Assembly (NCBI GenBank): GCA_003427395.1
Contig: BFEA01000133.1
Span: forward strand, 265,410 to 285,468
Direction: 5' to 3'
From: Chara braunii
Lineage: Eukaryota > Streptophyta > Charophyceae > Charales > Characeae
DNA: 20,059 nt
Below are positions 8,578 through 17,104 of this stretch, piece after piece. Within the stretch, counting starts at the first letter, position 1. Each line of letters starts with the position of its first letter. The notes beneath the pieces were generated by a model, which did not search any database, was not told where the DNA came from, and saw nothing but the letters and a program-made list of their open reading frames with translations. Both the position numbers and the translations under genes were made by a program.

Positions 8578-9050
8578 CCCACTCCTTTCAGAAATATGGG
8601 TGAAGTTTGAAGCTTTCTTGGTACCTGTGGGTTCTGGAGAAGATTCATAGAAAGGTTTGCTAGTAAAACTGAGCATCTAAGGAAGCTAGTCCGGAAGGAT
8701 CAGGAATGGGAATGGGAAAACCATCAAGAGGAAGTGGTGGAAGAATTGAAGGAGTTAAGAGAGGGAGGTCTGGTACTAGGGGTACCGGACTTTGATGCGA
8801 CTATGGAAAGACCCTTCATAGTTGAAACTGACGCTGGACCAACCGCCCTGGGAAGCGTCCTGATCCAGGCAGACAGCGAAGGAAAGGGGAGGCCGTTGAG
8901 GTTTGAAAGCCGAACACTCAACTCAACAGAAAGGAACTACTCGCAGTTCAAAAGAGAAGCCTTGACGGTCCTGCATTGCCTAAGGATCTTTAGGCATTAC
9001 CTCTTTGGGAGGAGGTTTGTACTCAGGATCGATCCAACGGCGCTTGTGAC
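8578..9050 (+). pseudogene. pol: Pol: connection and RNase H domain
   Basis: In the RT frame, after TGA 8608-8610, comes the tether SFLGTCGFWRRFIERFA, then a WEWE segment, and from 8734 the RNase H fold. Catalytic residues visible are Asp in VETDAG (residue 33 counting from 8734), Glu in SQFKREAL (residue 75) and Asp in RIDPTAL (residue 100). Near 9048 the sense frame shifts by one base. The next frame reads SLKN, then a TYIWMFNFQLERIP segment beyond TGA 9093-9095, and a KNRADSMSR motif, which normally ends RNase H in gypsy elements. RNase H removes the RNA template strand. This copy is broken. Confidence 0.88.
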
Positions 9051-9338
9051 TCGCTCAAAAACTTATCGCCCTCAGATCCGATGATAGCCAGATGACTCAC
9101 CTATATCTGGATGTTCAACTTCCAGTTAGAGCGGATCCCTGAGAACAAGAACAGGGCGGATAGCATGAGCAGAATTGAGTGGGGAAATCAAAAAGAATCC
9201 AATGAAGAAACGCCTCCAGTAGACGGGTTTTTGGATGAAGGGGAAGACATGCGAACTCACGTGAATTGTTGGTTCATGTTTGTCGAGAGTAAGAAAATGA
9301 GGAGAGGAAATCTGATGTAGCATCCGCCTCCCGAATTT
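9051..9338 (+). pseudogene. pol: Pol: RNase H end and spacer to integrase
   Basis: This part runs in the third pol frame. TGA 9093-9095 precedes LTYIWMF and probably replaced Trp (ARWLTYI is the usual context, from recall). The KNRADSMSRIEW motif lies at about 9147-9182. An acidic spacer with TPPVDGFLDEGED follows. TAG 9318-9320 interrupts the frame before HPPPEFM, after which the frame continues into integrase. The spacer probably links RNase H to integrase and may hold a protease cleavage site. Confidence 0.75.
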
Positions 9339-10315
9339 ATGAGAGAACCTTCCCTGATACTCACACCATTAGAGGAGGAGGACTCTTGGGGCGAGAGAAA
9401 TACGGAACGGATGATGAAGTTGGTTGTGGCAAAGAATTATAGGATAATGGATGAGCCGCTAACGATCGAAGCAGGAGTCCAACAGGCAGACGAGCAGGTA
9501 GCCATGATGGGAAGAATGTACTACCTGAGAAATACACTGTTGCAAGTCCAAAGAGAAATAGTAAAGACCGATGAAATAGTTATTGAGGATAATTACGAGT
9601 TCGACGAAGAGAAGGAAGGAGAGTTCGAACAAGAGGAGATTTCAGAGGAATTCAAGGAAGAGGAGTATGAAGGATTCTATTTAGAAATGGGGTTGCTCCT
9701 CTCAGGAGATAAAAAAGAAAGAGAAGTGAGTGAGAAGACTCTCAGGATGAGAGACCACTATGTGGTAAGAGGTGGTCACTTGTTCATCAGGAATAAGAGG
9801 GGGCCGCCACGACGTGTCGTGTGTGGAAGGAATCGCCAGATTGACGTAGTAGCTGCGTTGCATGATGGGATAGTCGGAGGACATCGGAGCTTCGCGGCTA
9901 CTTACAAGAAGGCGATGGAGCTCTACTACTGGGAAGGAATGTTTGAGATGACGCGAAAATATTGTGAGTCGTGTGTACCCTGTCAAATTCGATCGCCTAT
10001 CAGGTACAAGGAACCCCTACATCCTAGATATATCAAGGAAGTAGGGGCGGTTGTTCACCTGGATCTACTAGCTATGCCGCTAGGTCTTGGAGGATATAAC
10101 TATATATTCGACGCAAGGGACAATCTTACTGGATTCGTTGATGGCAGGGCGATCAGGAACAAGACCCGGACAACGCTGACAGATTGCATTAAAGAGTATT
10201 ATCTCAGATATCCGTTCGTATTGGAGTTTACAATGAACAGGGGGTCTAAGTTCACGTGTGGGGAGGTGAAGGAGTTGCTCAAGGAATTGGGGTCACAGGT
10301 AATTATACGACTCGG
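9339..10315 (+). pseudogene. pol: Pol: integrase, zinc-binding and catalytic core, active site damaged
   Basis: Counting from the ATG at 9339, an acidic spacer occupies residues 1-135 (EFDEEKEGEFEQEE around 87-100). The HHCC zinc domain follows with His175, His182, Cys212 and Cys215. The first catalytic Asp is at residue 242 (VHLDLLAMP). The second catalytic position, normally Asp in a TD(N/R)GS motif, is Asn300 (codon AAC 10236-10238) in FTMNRGSKF. The same motif has Lys303+1 (AAG 10248-10250) where Glu is common. Both are single G-to-A changes from the expected codons. A one-base frame change between about 10300 and 10318 then moves the sense frame. Integrase inserts cDNA into the host genome; this one should be inactive. 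Confidence 0.9.
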
Positions 10316-10933
10316 GCACATCCATAAGCGAATGCACCGGTTGAGAGAGGCCATAGCACAATTACTAACTTGTTGGCCAAATGGACCAGTGGGAAGTTGA
10401 ACCTCTGGCCAAAGTTCCTAAGAACAGTGTTCTTTGTGGAGAACACCACCGTAAAGAGAACGACAGGGTATGCACCTGCGACGCTCTGGTATGGGCGTCA
10501 CGCCACATTTCCTATTGAAAACTTCCTGAAAACTTGGCGCAGGCAGGACCTGGAGAACAACTTGACTTTGGAGGAACTGCTAGATCTAAGGGCAAGGCAG
10601 ATCAGCGCCACTGAAGAAAGGGTGCAGAAAGCAACCATGAACGTTGCAGACAGCAGGGGAAAGGATAAGGAAAGGTGGGACAAGCTACCTAGAGTAAGAC
10701 TCGAACCTCTACAAGTTGGCGAGACAGTACTACTCTACGATTCCTCTCTGGAAATGCAGTGGTCGCGGAAATTGGACAAACGGTGACTAAGACCATTCAA
10801 AGTCAGGAAGCAGGGACTTCATGGGGCATATGAGTTAGAAGAGATGGATGGGACTCCAAGGAAGGACTGAGTCTCGGAATCTAGATTGAAGAAGTTCCGA
10901 GTCAGAGAAAAGGTAAGCTCAGCTACGATGTGA
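10316..10933 (+). pseudogene. pol: Pol: integrase C-terminal part
   Basis: In the shifted frame, TAA 10325-10327 follows HP where Gln is the rule (HPQxNxxVER). The catalytic Glu in APVERGH is retained. Next come KWTSGKLNLWPKFL, NTTVKRTTGYAPATLWYGRHATFPI, a charged helix, and the GPY/F-like SH3 segment around KLDKR, stop TGA 10784-10786, LRPFKV. TGA 10868-10870 interrupts PRKD/VSESRLKKFRV, and the final TGA is 10931-10933. The two TGA codons sit where Trp is usual in this family (from recall). There is no chromodomain. The frame ends about 60 residues after the GPY/F module, which is normal for non-chromoviral Ty3/gypsy. Confidence 0.88.
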
Positions 10934-11304
10934 AAGCTTGAATAGAATGAGAAGGTATTTCAGGCATGCATATGTGTATCAGTTTCTATGCAGGTATGTA
11001 CCCAATTGCCCAAGGTCAGGATCTTACATATATAGATACATACATGCATATATATACATATATGTGTGTGTGTATGTGTACATACGTAGATGCAAAGGGG
11101 GTATAAGTGGGGATATATGTGTATATACGCTCATGTATGTATATATATGTATGTGTATATGTGCATGTATATAAGTACCTGATAAAGGAGGGCATTGTCA
11201 ACTTGTGTTTAACAAGGAATGTTGCCTTGATGATAATCTGACCCTCGTCCCTTGCCATTTGCTCCTTCTCTATATGCAAGCGTGACCCCTGGAAAGAAGA
11301 GGCC
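10934..11304 (+). repeat. TA/TG microsatellite-rich spacer between the two retroelement fragments
   Basis: Runs of TATATA, GTGTGTGTGT and ATGTATAT fill about 11028-11175. They are alternating purine-pyrimidine and self-complementary, so Z-DNA or cruciforms are possible. No coding frame is credible. This is where a 3' LTR of the first element and a 5' leader of the second would be expected, but I could match neither to 1-1781, nor see a primer-binding site before 11305. Confidence 0.6.
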
Positions 11305-13028
11305 ATGGCGCAGAAAGGAGCAGTGGCAAGACCCTCTGGACCTGCCTTGAGAGAGGGAGGGCAGAGGAGGGATCAGAGAATCTCAAGGAACCTGGAGGAG
11401 TTGCCCATTTACAGGGTTGGGCACAGCCTGCAAGTTTTCCTGCGAGACCTTGAATAATATGCATTCAGGAGAGAATGGGGTGACAGGGAGAAAATTGCAA
11501 ATGTGAGTGGTGCAGGAATGTGCAAGAGGAGGATTGAAGGAGTGGTGGCAGGATGCACGAGGTGGATGTGGAGGATGACTTAAGGTTTGATGGAACCAAT
11601 CTGGAAGACTTTATTGAGAGCTTGCAGTTGGCCGCAGAGAGAGGCGAGTGAAACAAGGAGGGAAGGAAAAAACAACTGATCGCAAGATCAGAAGAGAGTG
11701 AAAAGGAGGAAGTTAAAGGAATTGTGAAAGGAAGCTGAATCTGGAAGAGAATAACAACAGAATTGTGGATAGCCTACACCCAGGTCAGGCAAGATCAAAC
11801 AAGAAAAGAGAGACTACAAGAGAAGGGGCTATGGATTGGAAGAGCGGTGGCTGAGCCACAGGGGAAGGAGGCAGAAAATGAAGAAGAAGATAATGTGTCT
11901 CTGAAGAGATTGAAGAACAAGACGAGGGTCTCCCCCAAGAGCAGCAGCAAGGGATCTGAGCGGGATGAGGGAGATGAACAGGAAGAGGAGGAGACAGCAG
12001 AGGAGAGGAAAAGAAGAATGGGGGCAAGTATGGTACCAAGAAGGAAAAAACTTGGAAAGAAAAGGGCAATTGAGAGTGGAAGGGAAGAGGTACAAGAAAG
12101 GAGGAGTGAAAAAGGGGGAGGAATGAAGGAAGCTGGAGAAGGGAAGACGATCCAGGAAGGAGGCAAGGCTCCCAAGGTCAAGAGGACTGAGGAAAAAAGG
12201 CCGAATGGGGACAGAGGAAGGGAAGAGACAAGTGAGATAAGAAAGAAGGAAGATGAGAGGGATGCCCAGGTCGAAAAATTGATGAGAGATATGAAAGAGA
12301 TGAAGGAGGAAATGAAGGGATTGAAGAAAGGGAAGGAGGAATTACAGAAAGAAGTGAGCCAATTGAGGGCCGCCCTGACTATGAGCGACGGAAAATTGGA
12401 GAATGAAGCGGTCACGATAGGAAGGATGGAAATAAGGATGGATGACCTGGGCCCTGAGGTCAGTGTGCTGGGACTCGACCTAGACAATGAAATCTCAGAA
12501 AGGAAGAAGTTGGGACAAGAGTGGGAGAAAATATGGGATGAGATATCGGTAGGAATGGAGGGACTCAGACTGAACCATCAGGAAAAAGAGAAGGAAGCCA
12601 CAGAGATGGTGGAAAGAAAAAAGTGTGAAGAGAAAGGGATACAGACTGAGGAGAAGAGAGATGAACCTCCTGCACCAGAAAAAGAGGTGAGTGAGAATGT
12701 GGCTATGGCTCTGCCAGGACAGGGTAAAAGACAAAGGGAATCCCAGTTGGACTCACCAAAGGAGGCTGAGGATCAGGCTGAGGCTTCAATCCAGCCAGAC
12801 ATAAAGAAAATCAAGCCTAGCATGGTTGGATAGAGGTGTTTCTTCTGCACTCAGGAAGGACACCTCAGGGATGAGTGTTCCATTCTAGCAATTTATATCA
12901 AGGAAGGAAAAACCAAATATGATAGTCATAAGAGATTGGTGGCCGGCACAGTGCAGACCATTCCCAGGATACCTGACGGAGGCAGGGTAGCACTTCACAG
13001 GATACTGGGACTGCCAGTTGATTTCTAG
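11305..13028 (+). pseudogene. gag: Second Gag-like protein with coiled coil and CCHC knuckle, disrupted
   Basis: The ATG at 11305 opens MAQKGAVARPSG, followed by a capsid-like stretch (SLQVFLRDLE, stop TAA 11455-11457, YAFRREW). Between about 11535 and 11575 the sense frame shifts. The new frame reads LRFDGTNLEDFIESLQLAAERGE, stop TGA 11649-11651, then a helical segment, stop TGA 11736-11738, and then a 356-codon open stretch (11763-12833). That stretch is Lys/Arg/Glu-rich, disordered at first, then a long coiled coil with heptad-like spacing at about 12270-12640. In-frame TAG 12831-12833 separates it from a perfect zinc knuckle CFFCTQEGHLRDEC (CX2CX4HX4C) at 12837-12878, and the frame ends TAG 13026-13028. 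No protease or pol follows. It is a retroelement gag, unlike the first one in sequence. Confidence 0.75.
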
Positions 13029-13700
13029 GTAGGAATAGGTAGATGTTTTGAGTAAACTATAACTTGAACTGGCTTAAAAACAGTTATGAGAGGGAGAAAG
13101 GTGTAGATTAGAGCAAGAGGATATGAGTTTTCTTCTTCCGTTGGACATGAGAACAGGAGTGAGACAAATTGTGTGTTTTTCTTCAGTTACATGAGGAAAC
13201 TTAGCATAGGAAAAGTATAGGAAATGACATGAGAGGTATTTGAGGGATAGTAGAGGGGAGTGGTGATCTGACTCTATAACATAATTGTATTTATATATAT
13301 TATTCAGGGGGATGACCTGGTGAACACGACGCACTTGTCACATTGTGTGTGGGCCTTTGTTTTTTGTTGAGTCTCTGGTAACCTAAGATCTCCCTTCGTC
13401 TATCACTACTAGACTCTGTTGAGATCTAAGGAGGTGATAGAGGAATGGGCGGATCTGTATTCATATGAAAGTTTGATAAGTTGTGAAGCTCCAAAAGTTG
13501 GATTGATTGTACATTTCTTGTTTGAGACCATGCTACGACATGGATAAACTCCTTTGAGTCTTATCAATTCTTTTGCAGAAATTCTTTGGCAATCTCTATG
13601 AAAGTAATAATTTATTTTTTTATGGATTCAAACAAGTAAAGAGTCAATAAAAGTTTATTTTAAAAATAATGATTATATATATATATATATAAATAATGGT
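13029..13700. other. Non-coding flank of the second gag
   Basis: No gene is seen. A purine-rich GAGGGATAGTAGAGGGGAG at about 13241-13260, followed by TG, could be a polypurine tract and LTR start, but no matching 5' copy was found. Inverted TCTATCAC / GTGATAGA arms flank about 13397-13441. A (TA)n tract lies at 13673-13691 in AT-rich DNA. Confidence 0.4.
13673..13691. repeat. (TA)n microsatellite
   Basis: About nine to ten uninterrupted TA units in AT-rich DNA, flanked by AATAATG-like sequence on both sides (AATAATGATTA before, AATAATGGTTA after). It is simple sequence with no associated gene. Confidence 0.85.
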
Positions 13701-14370
13701 TATAAAATGACCCCGAGGTGCGTGCCTCACCGAGCTATGATCAAAGACTTGGAGGGCACAACCCTTAGTGGTAGCTTGAGGAATGCTCAATTTATTATCT
13801 TATTTATTCGGTTTATTTAAAAAACATCGCTCATCCACCCTAAGGGTTAACCTGAGGGCATAAATTACCAAGCCTATGGCGGAAAATTCGCATCGTTGGG
13901 ACATAACTCCCAGCGTGGGCTGCTGACCTAGCATAACCAGGCAACGGACCCTTCGACTATGTTCTCGAAAAGAAACTAGAGGGGAGGCCTCCCCAATGAA
14001 GGGGTCTATTCAGGTGGATGACGAAGGGGTCGAGATTACAAAATTTTAAAGATAGGATGAATATCCCATCGTTGCGCAACCAACGAGGGTAACCACCGAT
14101 AAGCAACAATGTGGTGGGTTGCAGCTCCGGCATGATCAGCACGACTGTGGTGGGTCAGGATGGAGACCGTTGTCCTCCTGTATTAGGCTTCGGGCAGGAC
14201 GACAGGCAACTTTGGATTGTAATATCAAGAGTTGAACACCCAAGGTCTCGGTTAGGACCCGCATTTGACGGGTTGAATTCGTACGCGAACACCAACCCTG
14301 AAAACAACCAACGAATACATGGACCAAAGACTAAAGGTGTGGGGGAAGGAAAGGTGTGTTGTCATACTTA
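13701..14370. other. Non-coding region with short palindromes
   Basis: Contains GGGGAGGCCTCCCC, a perfect 14-bp palindrome at 13981-13994. It also has a small hairpin, GAGG-TGCGTG-CCTC, near 13713-13726, and the direct repeat TGTGGTGGGT near 14110 and 14145. Open frames here are short and lack any recognisable motif, so I see no gene. Confidence 0.5.
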
Positions 14371-14384
14371 ACTATTTCATGTAC

Positions 14385-14460
14385 TGTAGCACAGATCAAG
14401 TATCCCCACTTTCAGTTATTATATTTTATGTGGGAGACCCAGGTTAAAATCCCGACGATA
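14385..14460 (+). other. tRNA-like fragment, possible SINE head
   Basis: TAGCACAG at 14397-14404 region resembles a degenerate A box. CCCAC 14405-14409 pairs with GTGGG 14430-14434 like an anticodon stem, but around a 20-nt loop, as if a 13-nt intron were present. GGTTAAAATCC at 14442-14452 matches the B box (GGTTCRANTCC) with one mismatch, with CCC following as in a T arm. Acceptor pairing is not evident. It is more likely a tRNA-derived SINE remnant or pseudogene than a working tRNA. Confidence 0.4.
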
Positions 14461-14569
14461 ATAATGAAAAGTAAGGTGACGGCGTCAATCCTGAAACCAC
14501 ATTTCATTCCAGGACTCGGATTTGACGAATTGCTTGTCAAAAAACACCTTTATTTGCATATAGTCTCCG

Positions 14570-14638
14570 AGCGACGGGGACGTCGCTTAATGAGGTTTGG
14601 GATACTGTTGGACAAAATACCCTTAAAAGGGTATTTTG
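14570..14638. repeat. Two adjacent strong palindromes
   Basis: AGCGAC-GGGGAC-GTCGCT at 14570-14587 is a 6-bp hairpin. At 14613-14638, CAAAATACCCTT and AAGGGTATTTTG form a perfect 12-bp inverted repeat around AA. The second could act as a cruciform or as an intrinsic hairpin in RNA. Neither is linked to a gene. Confidence 0.7.
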
Positions 14639-15389
14639 CCTTGTCTTTGCATTCGGCACGGTGGCGGCACTAACCACCATGACGGAGCCAGTCTAGGACG
14701 AGAGAGGTGTGCACGCTTGGCGGAACACTGGAAGCAAAATCCTCGGCCACTGAGGTCGGGGCAAAAATCGGTAAGAAAATTTTGTTTAAAATGCGTGCGC
14801 GTTATTATGACACGCGCCGCGATGATTAGGATCAGTGGTGATACCCCTCGAGAGAAAGGTCGAAGGGTCAGTCGGGTTGATATTGTGCCGGTAAGATCCA
14901 CGACACGCACTGAGGCCTGGTCAGGTACCTGTCTATCTTCCGGCGCCAGGTATATTTCCCGACTCGGCCTCCGAGTCAAGTACCGCCGTATCTAACTCGA
15001 TATGGTGAGGTACCGAACCACCTGTTACTTGAATATCGTCCGTTGCACTTAGGATGTAGAGGACGATGAAAGTCACGACCATAGCTAAGCACCGACCTAC
15101 CCGCCGCTAGAATGCGTCCCTTCTGCGACCTCCAAATGGCGCGGCCACGGCTAAGTACAGGGCCTATGGGCCTTCTGAGAAACTAAGTGCCCTTGCGAGA
15201 CATACGCACACCCAAGCCGATAAGCATGCAGTCTAACATGCGCAAGCATACACAAACCAACAAGCTTTCAGATTGGCATACGGACCAGTGAAACTTCACA
15301 CTCCCGTGTATACTCAAGAAAGGGTTCAGACCACTAGTAGGACCGAGCCGCTATTACTTACATACTGAGTTGCTCCCCTTCTATTCGAA
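14639..15389. other. Non-coding region, nothing recognised
   Basis: Both strands contain open frames of up to about 119 codons in this GC-richer stretch. They have no conserved motif, overlap on both strands and use unbiased codons, so they look like chance frames. No tRNA, repeat family or regulatory motif is evident. Confidence 0.4.
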
Positions 15390-15478
15390 GTGGGAGCTAG
15401 CTATGTAGGTTTATGGGATGTCTGTTAATCAGAATATACCGGGATCGAAACCTACATACCGCTGAGACTGACTCCCAT
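15390..15478. repeat. Nested inverted repeat (long imperfect hairpin)
   Basis: TATGTAGGTTT 15402-15412 pairs perfectly with AAACCTACATA 15448-15458. Outside it, TGGGAG at about 15391-15396 pairs with CTCCCA at about 15472-15477. The fold is a stem with an internal bulge and a ~35-nt loop, about 89 nt in all, similar in size to a miRNA precursor or a tiny MITE. The loop-side strand also contains GGTTTCGATCCCGG (minus strand), which resembles a T arm with one extra base. Confidence 0.5.
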
Positions 15479-15510
15479 TTTGATAGGGACTCCAACTCAA
15501 TTTTGGCCAA

Positions 15511-15600
15511 GTCACGGTAAGCCGGGACTTGAACCCGCGACCTCACTTACAGAAGTTAGTAAGGTTAGTACGTTGGTTAGAGCTCAGTACCGTAGGACTC
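15511..15600 (-). other. tRNA-like fragment with T arm on the minus strand
   Basis: On the minus strand GCGGGTTCAAGTCCCGGC has the T-loop/B-box form GGTTCAAGTCC with a mostly paired stem. CTTAC/GTAAG flanks an 8-nt loop where an anticodon arm would be. CGGTA and TACCG, about 78 nt apart, could be acceptor ends. However, the D-arm-like GTTGGTTAGAGCTCAG lies on the plus strand, opposite to the T arm. A functional tRNA is unlikely; a rearranged tRNA pseudogene or SINE is more plausible. Confidence 0.4.
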
Positions 15601-16320
15601 CGACACTTGGTAAGGTAGGGCGAACGGTAGGCGGATTTTCGTTAGATTTTGTTAGCTCGGTTCCTTTATTTTAATTTTAATTATTCTTATTTTCCTTGTT
15701 TTACTCTTGTTACTTTTTTTTTCAACGGCCTATCTGCCCGAGGGTGCTCAAATGAACCCCGCCCTTTACTAGGGGCAGATTCATTTAGGAGAAGGACGCC
15801 TCGACTGCGACCCGGTCAGGACTCGTCGTGGGAAGGGAGGCACAAGCGGAAGGGCACGACAATACTCGTCGAGAAAAGTAGAGGAGGGCACGGTATGAGC
15901 TACGCAAAGGAAAGGCGGAGGAAGATACACAAGAGTGGCGCTCGTAAGGGAAGACGAGAAGAAGTCATGCAAAGAAGGAGAGAGAAGAAAAATACTTACC
16001 TGAGTGATCGACGGGATGGTGATGACTCGAGTTTGAGTCGTGGACGGAAGGCATAGCGGCTTTGTATTACCTTCGAACGTACACCCACGATAGCTAGTAT
16101 CGGTTGTGAGTCTCCTCGGATTAAGGAGAAGGTGACAGCGAGAAAAGGGGGAGGGTGGAAGGAAGAAGTACGAGAAGAAAAGGGCGTGAGTCCGGGTGAG
16201 AGGAGGAGTCGAGGCAATACTTGCCTAGCCGAACGACGACTTGAAGGCGACAGCGGCGGACGATTCGAACAGCGACAAGAAGAAAGGAGGTGAGTCTACA
16301 ACCATGCGGCTTACCCCGGG
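15601..16320. other. Non-coding, partly purine-rich region
   Basis: A T-rich tract at about 15660-15722 is followed by purine-rich DNA from 15830. A 135-codon frame at 15649-16056 begins in the T-tract and becomes Arg/Lys-rich, with no motif; it follows from base composition. TACTTACCTGAG near 16000-16011 reads as CTCAG|GTAAGTA on the minus strand, a good splice-donor match, but there is no coding context. Confidence 0.4.
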
Positions 16321-16321
16321 A

Positions 16322-16355
16322 GAATAAATAAATAAAATAAATGAATAAATAAAAA
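16322..16355. repeat. (AATA)n tetranucleotide repeat, imperfect
   Basis: AATAAATAAATAAAATAAATGAATAAATAAA-type sequence, with one G interruption, marks the start of the microsatellite mosaic. Confidence 0.85.
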
Positions 16356-16428
16356 GAAGCGAATGAATCTACCAATAAAGCATGGGTATATACGCGAGCT
16401 ACGTGGGATCATGTGTGTGTGTAAAAGG

Positions 16429-16430
<2 letters not shown>

Positions 16431-16485
<55 letters not shown>
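16431..16485. repeat. (GA)n microsatellite, about 27 units
   Basis: This is an uninterrupted GA run of about 55 bp following a short GT run and GGGG. Such homopurine tracts can form triplex (H-) DNA. A second short GA run follows at about 16562-16577. Confidence 0.97.
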
Positions 16486-16490
<5 letters not shown>

Positions 16491-16577
16491 CTTCCTCTTT
16501 TAAATCCACCATCTCTCCCTCACCCTCTCGACACCTGACTTCTCAGAATCAACAAACTATGATAGAGAGAGAGAGAG
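16486..16577. repeat. Pyrimidine-rich module, copy 1
   Basis: TTTTTCTTCCTC, then CCACCATCTCTCCCTCACC and a GAxxxCTGAxTTCT-like end, then a short GA run. Related copies lie at 18257-18345 and 19464-19548, each flanked by GA-rich DNA on both sides. Confidence 0.65.
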
Positions 16578-16590
16578 TTGTGACTTGAGA

Positions 16591-16935
16591 CTTGGCGACA
16601 TTGGATCCAGACTCGACATGGAATTCATACATTTTGACGAGTGACTATTTGGGACTGTACCAAAGACTTGGTGTTGACGACATTCCCATCTTCCACTCGT
16701 CTAACCTCCCTCTTCCTCGTCTGGGTATGGTCGGGGCTGGCGCAGTCTTCGTGTGTAAGGTGCCAGACCCCTTTACACCATGGAATGATGATGATGATGT
16801 ATGTTCGGAGGTGCATTGCAATAATCATTGCTCGGATCGTCGGTACCTAAGTTATCCACTACGCTGTCTCGTACTTTGTACGAGAGGTCGGTTCTTGATC
16901 TGGTCTGCGTCAATACAGTAGGGCGACGGGGTGTG
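16591..16935. repeat. Mosaic module L, copy 1
   Basis: It starts CTTGGCGACATTGGATCCAG and includes CATTTTGACGA, TCCTCGTCTGGGTAT, GGCGC and TTTACACC, then GCTCGG, CTGTCTCG and GATCTGGTC. A diverged copy begins about 1 kb downstream at 17591. No convincing frame is shared between copies, so it behaves as non-coding repeat. Confidence 0.65.
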
Positions 16936-16939
16936 CGCG

Positions 16940-17030
16940 TATGTGCAAGGAAGAGAAAGGAGAGAAAGAGGGAGAGAGAAAGGGTGGTGAAGAAGGAGAG
17001 ATCGACGAGAAAGAGAGAGAGATTCCTGTT
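16940..17030. repeat. GA-rich homopurine tract
   Basis: AGGAAGAGAAAGGAGAG-type sequence continues to about 17026 with few pyrimidines. It is part of the mosaic, between module L and an AT-rich segment. Confidence 0.7.
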
Positions 17031-17104
17031 AGTCGACGATCATCACTGTCGCCGTCGTGGAAAAGTTCGATACGACTGTATGTGACTGTAAAGGTAGCTA
17101 GGAT

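Larger units (their letters stand above)
1784..10933 (+). mobile_element. Degenerate Ty3/gypsy LTR retrotransposon, internal region
   Basis: The order is primer-binding site, extra ORF, gag (CCHC), protease (DTGA), reverse transcriptase (YIDD), RNase H, integrase (HHCC plus catalytic core). Integrase after RNase H is the Ty3/gypsy arrangement. No chromodomain follows the integrase, which argues against the chromovirus branch. An ORF between the primer-binding site and gag recalls the plant Tat/Ogre group, but the tRNA-Asp primer recalls Athila-type elements, so the lineage is unresolved. At least four frame changes, many in-frame stops and a missing integrase catalytic Asp make it non-autonomous. 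No 3' LTR or clear polypurine tract was recognised after 10933. Confidence 0.92.

Noticed and set aside
2800-10870. Classic Neurospora-type RIP (CpA to TpA) as the proven mutator
   Set aside because: Inferred TGG-to-TGA and CGA-to-TGA changes do not fit a strict CpA context, and a single copy cannot show the context. Only a general transition bias is suggested.
2731-10933. Stop-codon reassignment (TGA = Trp, TAA/TAG = Gln) as the cause of in-frame stops
   Set aside because: All three stop codons interrupt the frames, there are also true frame changes and a damaged integrase active site, and the ORFs end normally at stops. Decay explains all of this more simply.
11795-12487. 230-codon minus-strand open frame, Ser/Leu/Phe-rich
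   Set aside because: It is the complement of the purine-rich gag coiled coil. Its composition follows from the GA-rich opposite strand and it has no motif.
14623-14995. Overlapping 118-119-codon frames on both strands
   Set aside because: Two equally long opposed frames without motifs in GC-rich DNA point to chance.
14606-15498. Solo LTR or 5' LTR starting TGTTGG and ending near CCAACTCA, followed by TGGCCAAGTCACGG as primer-binding site
   Set aside because: The distance from the T-arm-like sequence to the presumed CCA is about 15 nt, not the 8 nt of a tRNA, and no second LTR copy or internal coding region was found.
15996-16011. Splice donors on the minus strand (here and near 19323)
   Set aside because: Good local matches to AG|GTAAGT, but neither borders a credible exon; probably chance or part of the repeat mosaic.
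15649-16056. 135-codon + strand frame
   Set aside because: It starts inside a T-rich tract and becomes Arg/Lys-rich through purine composition; there is no domain, no context and no conserved start.
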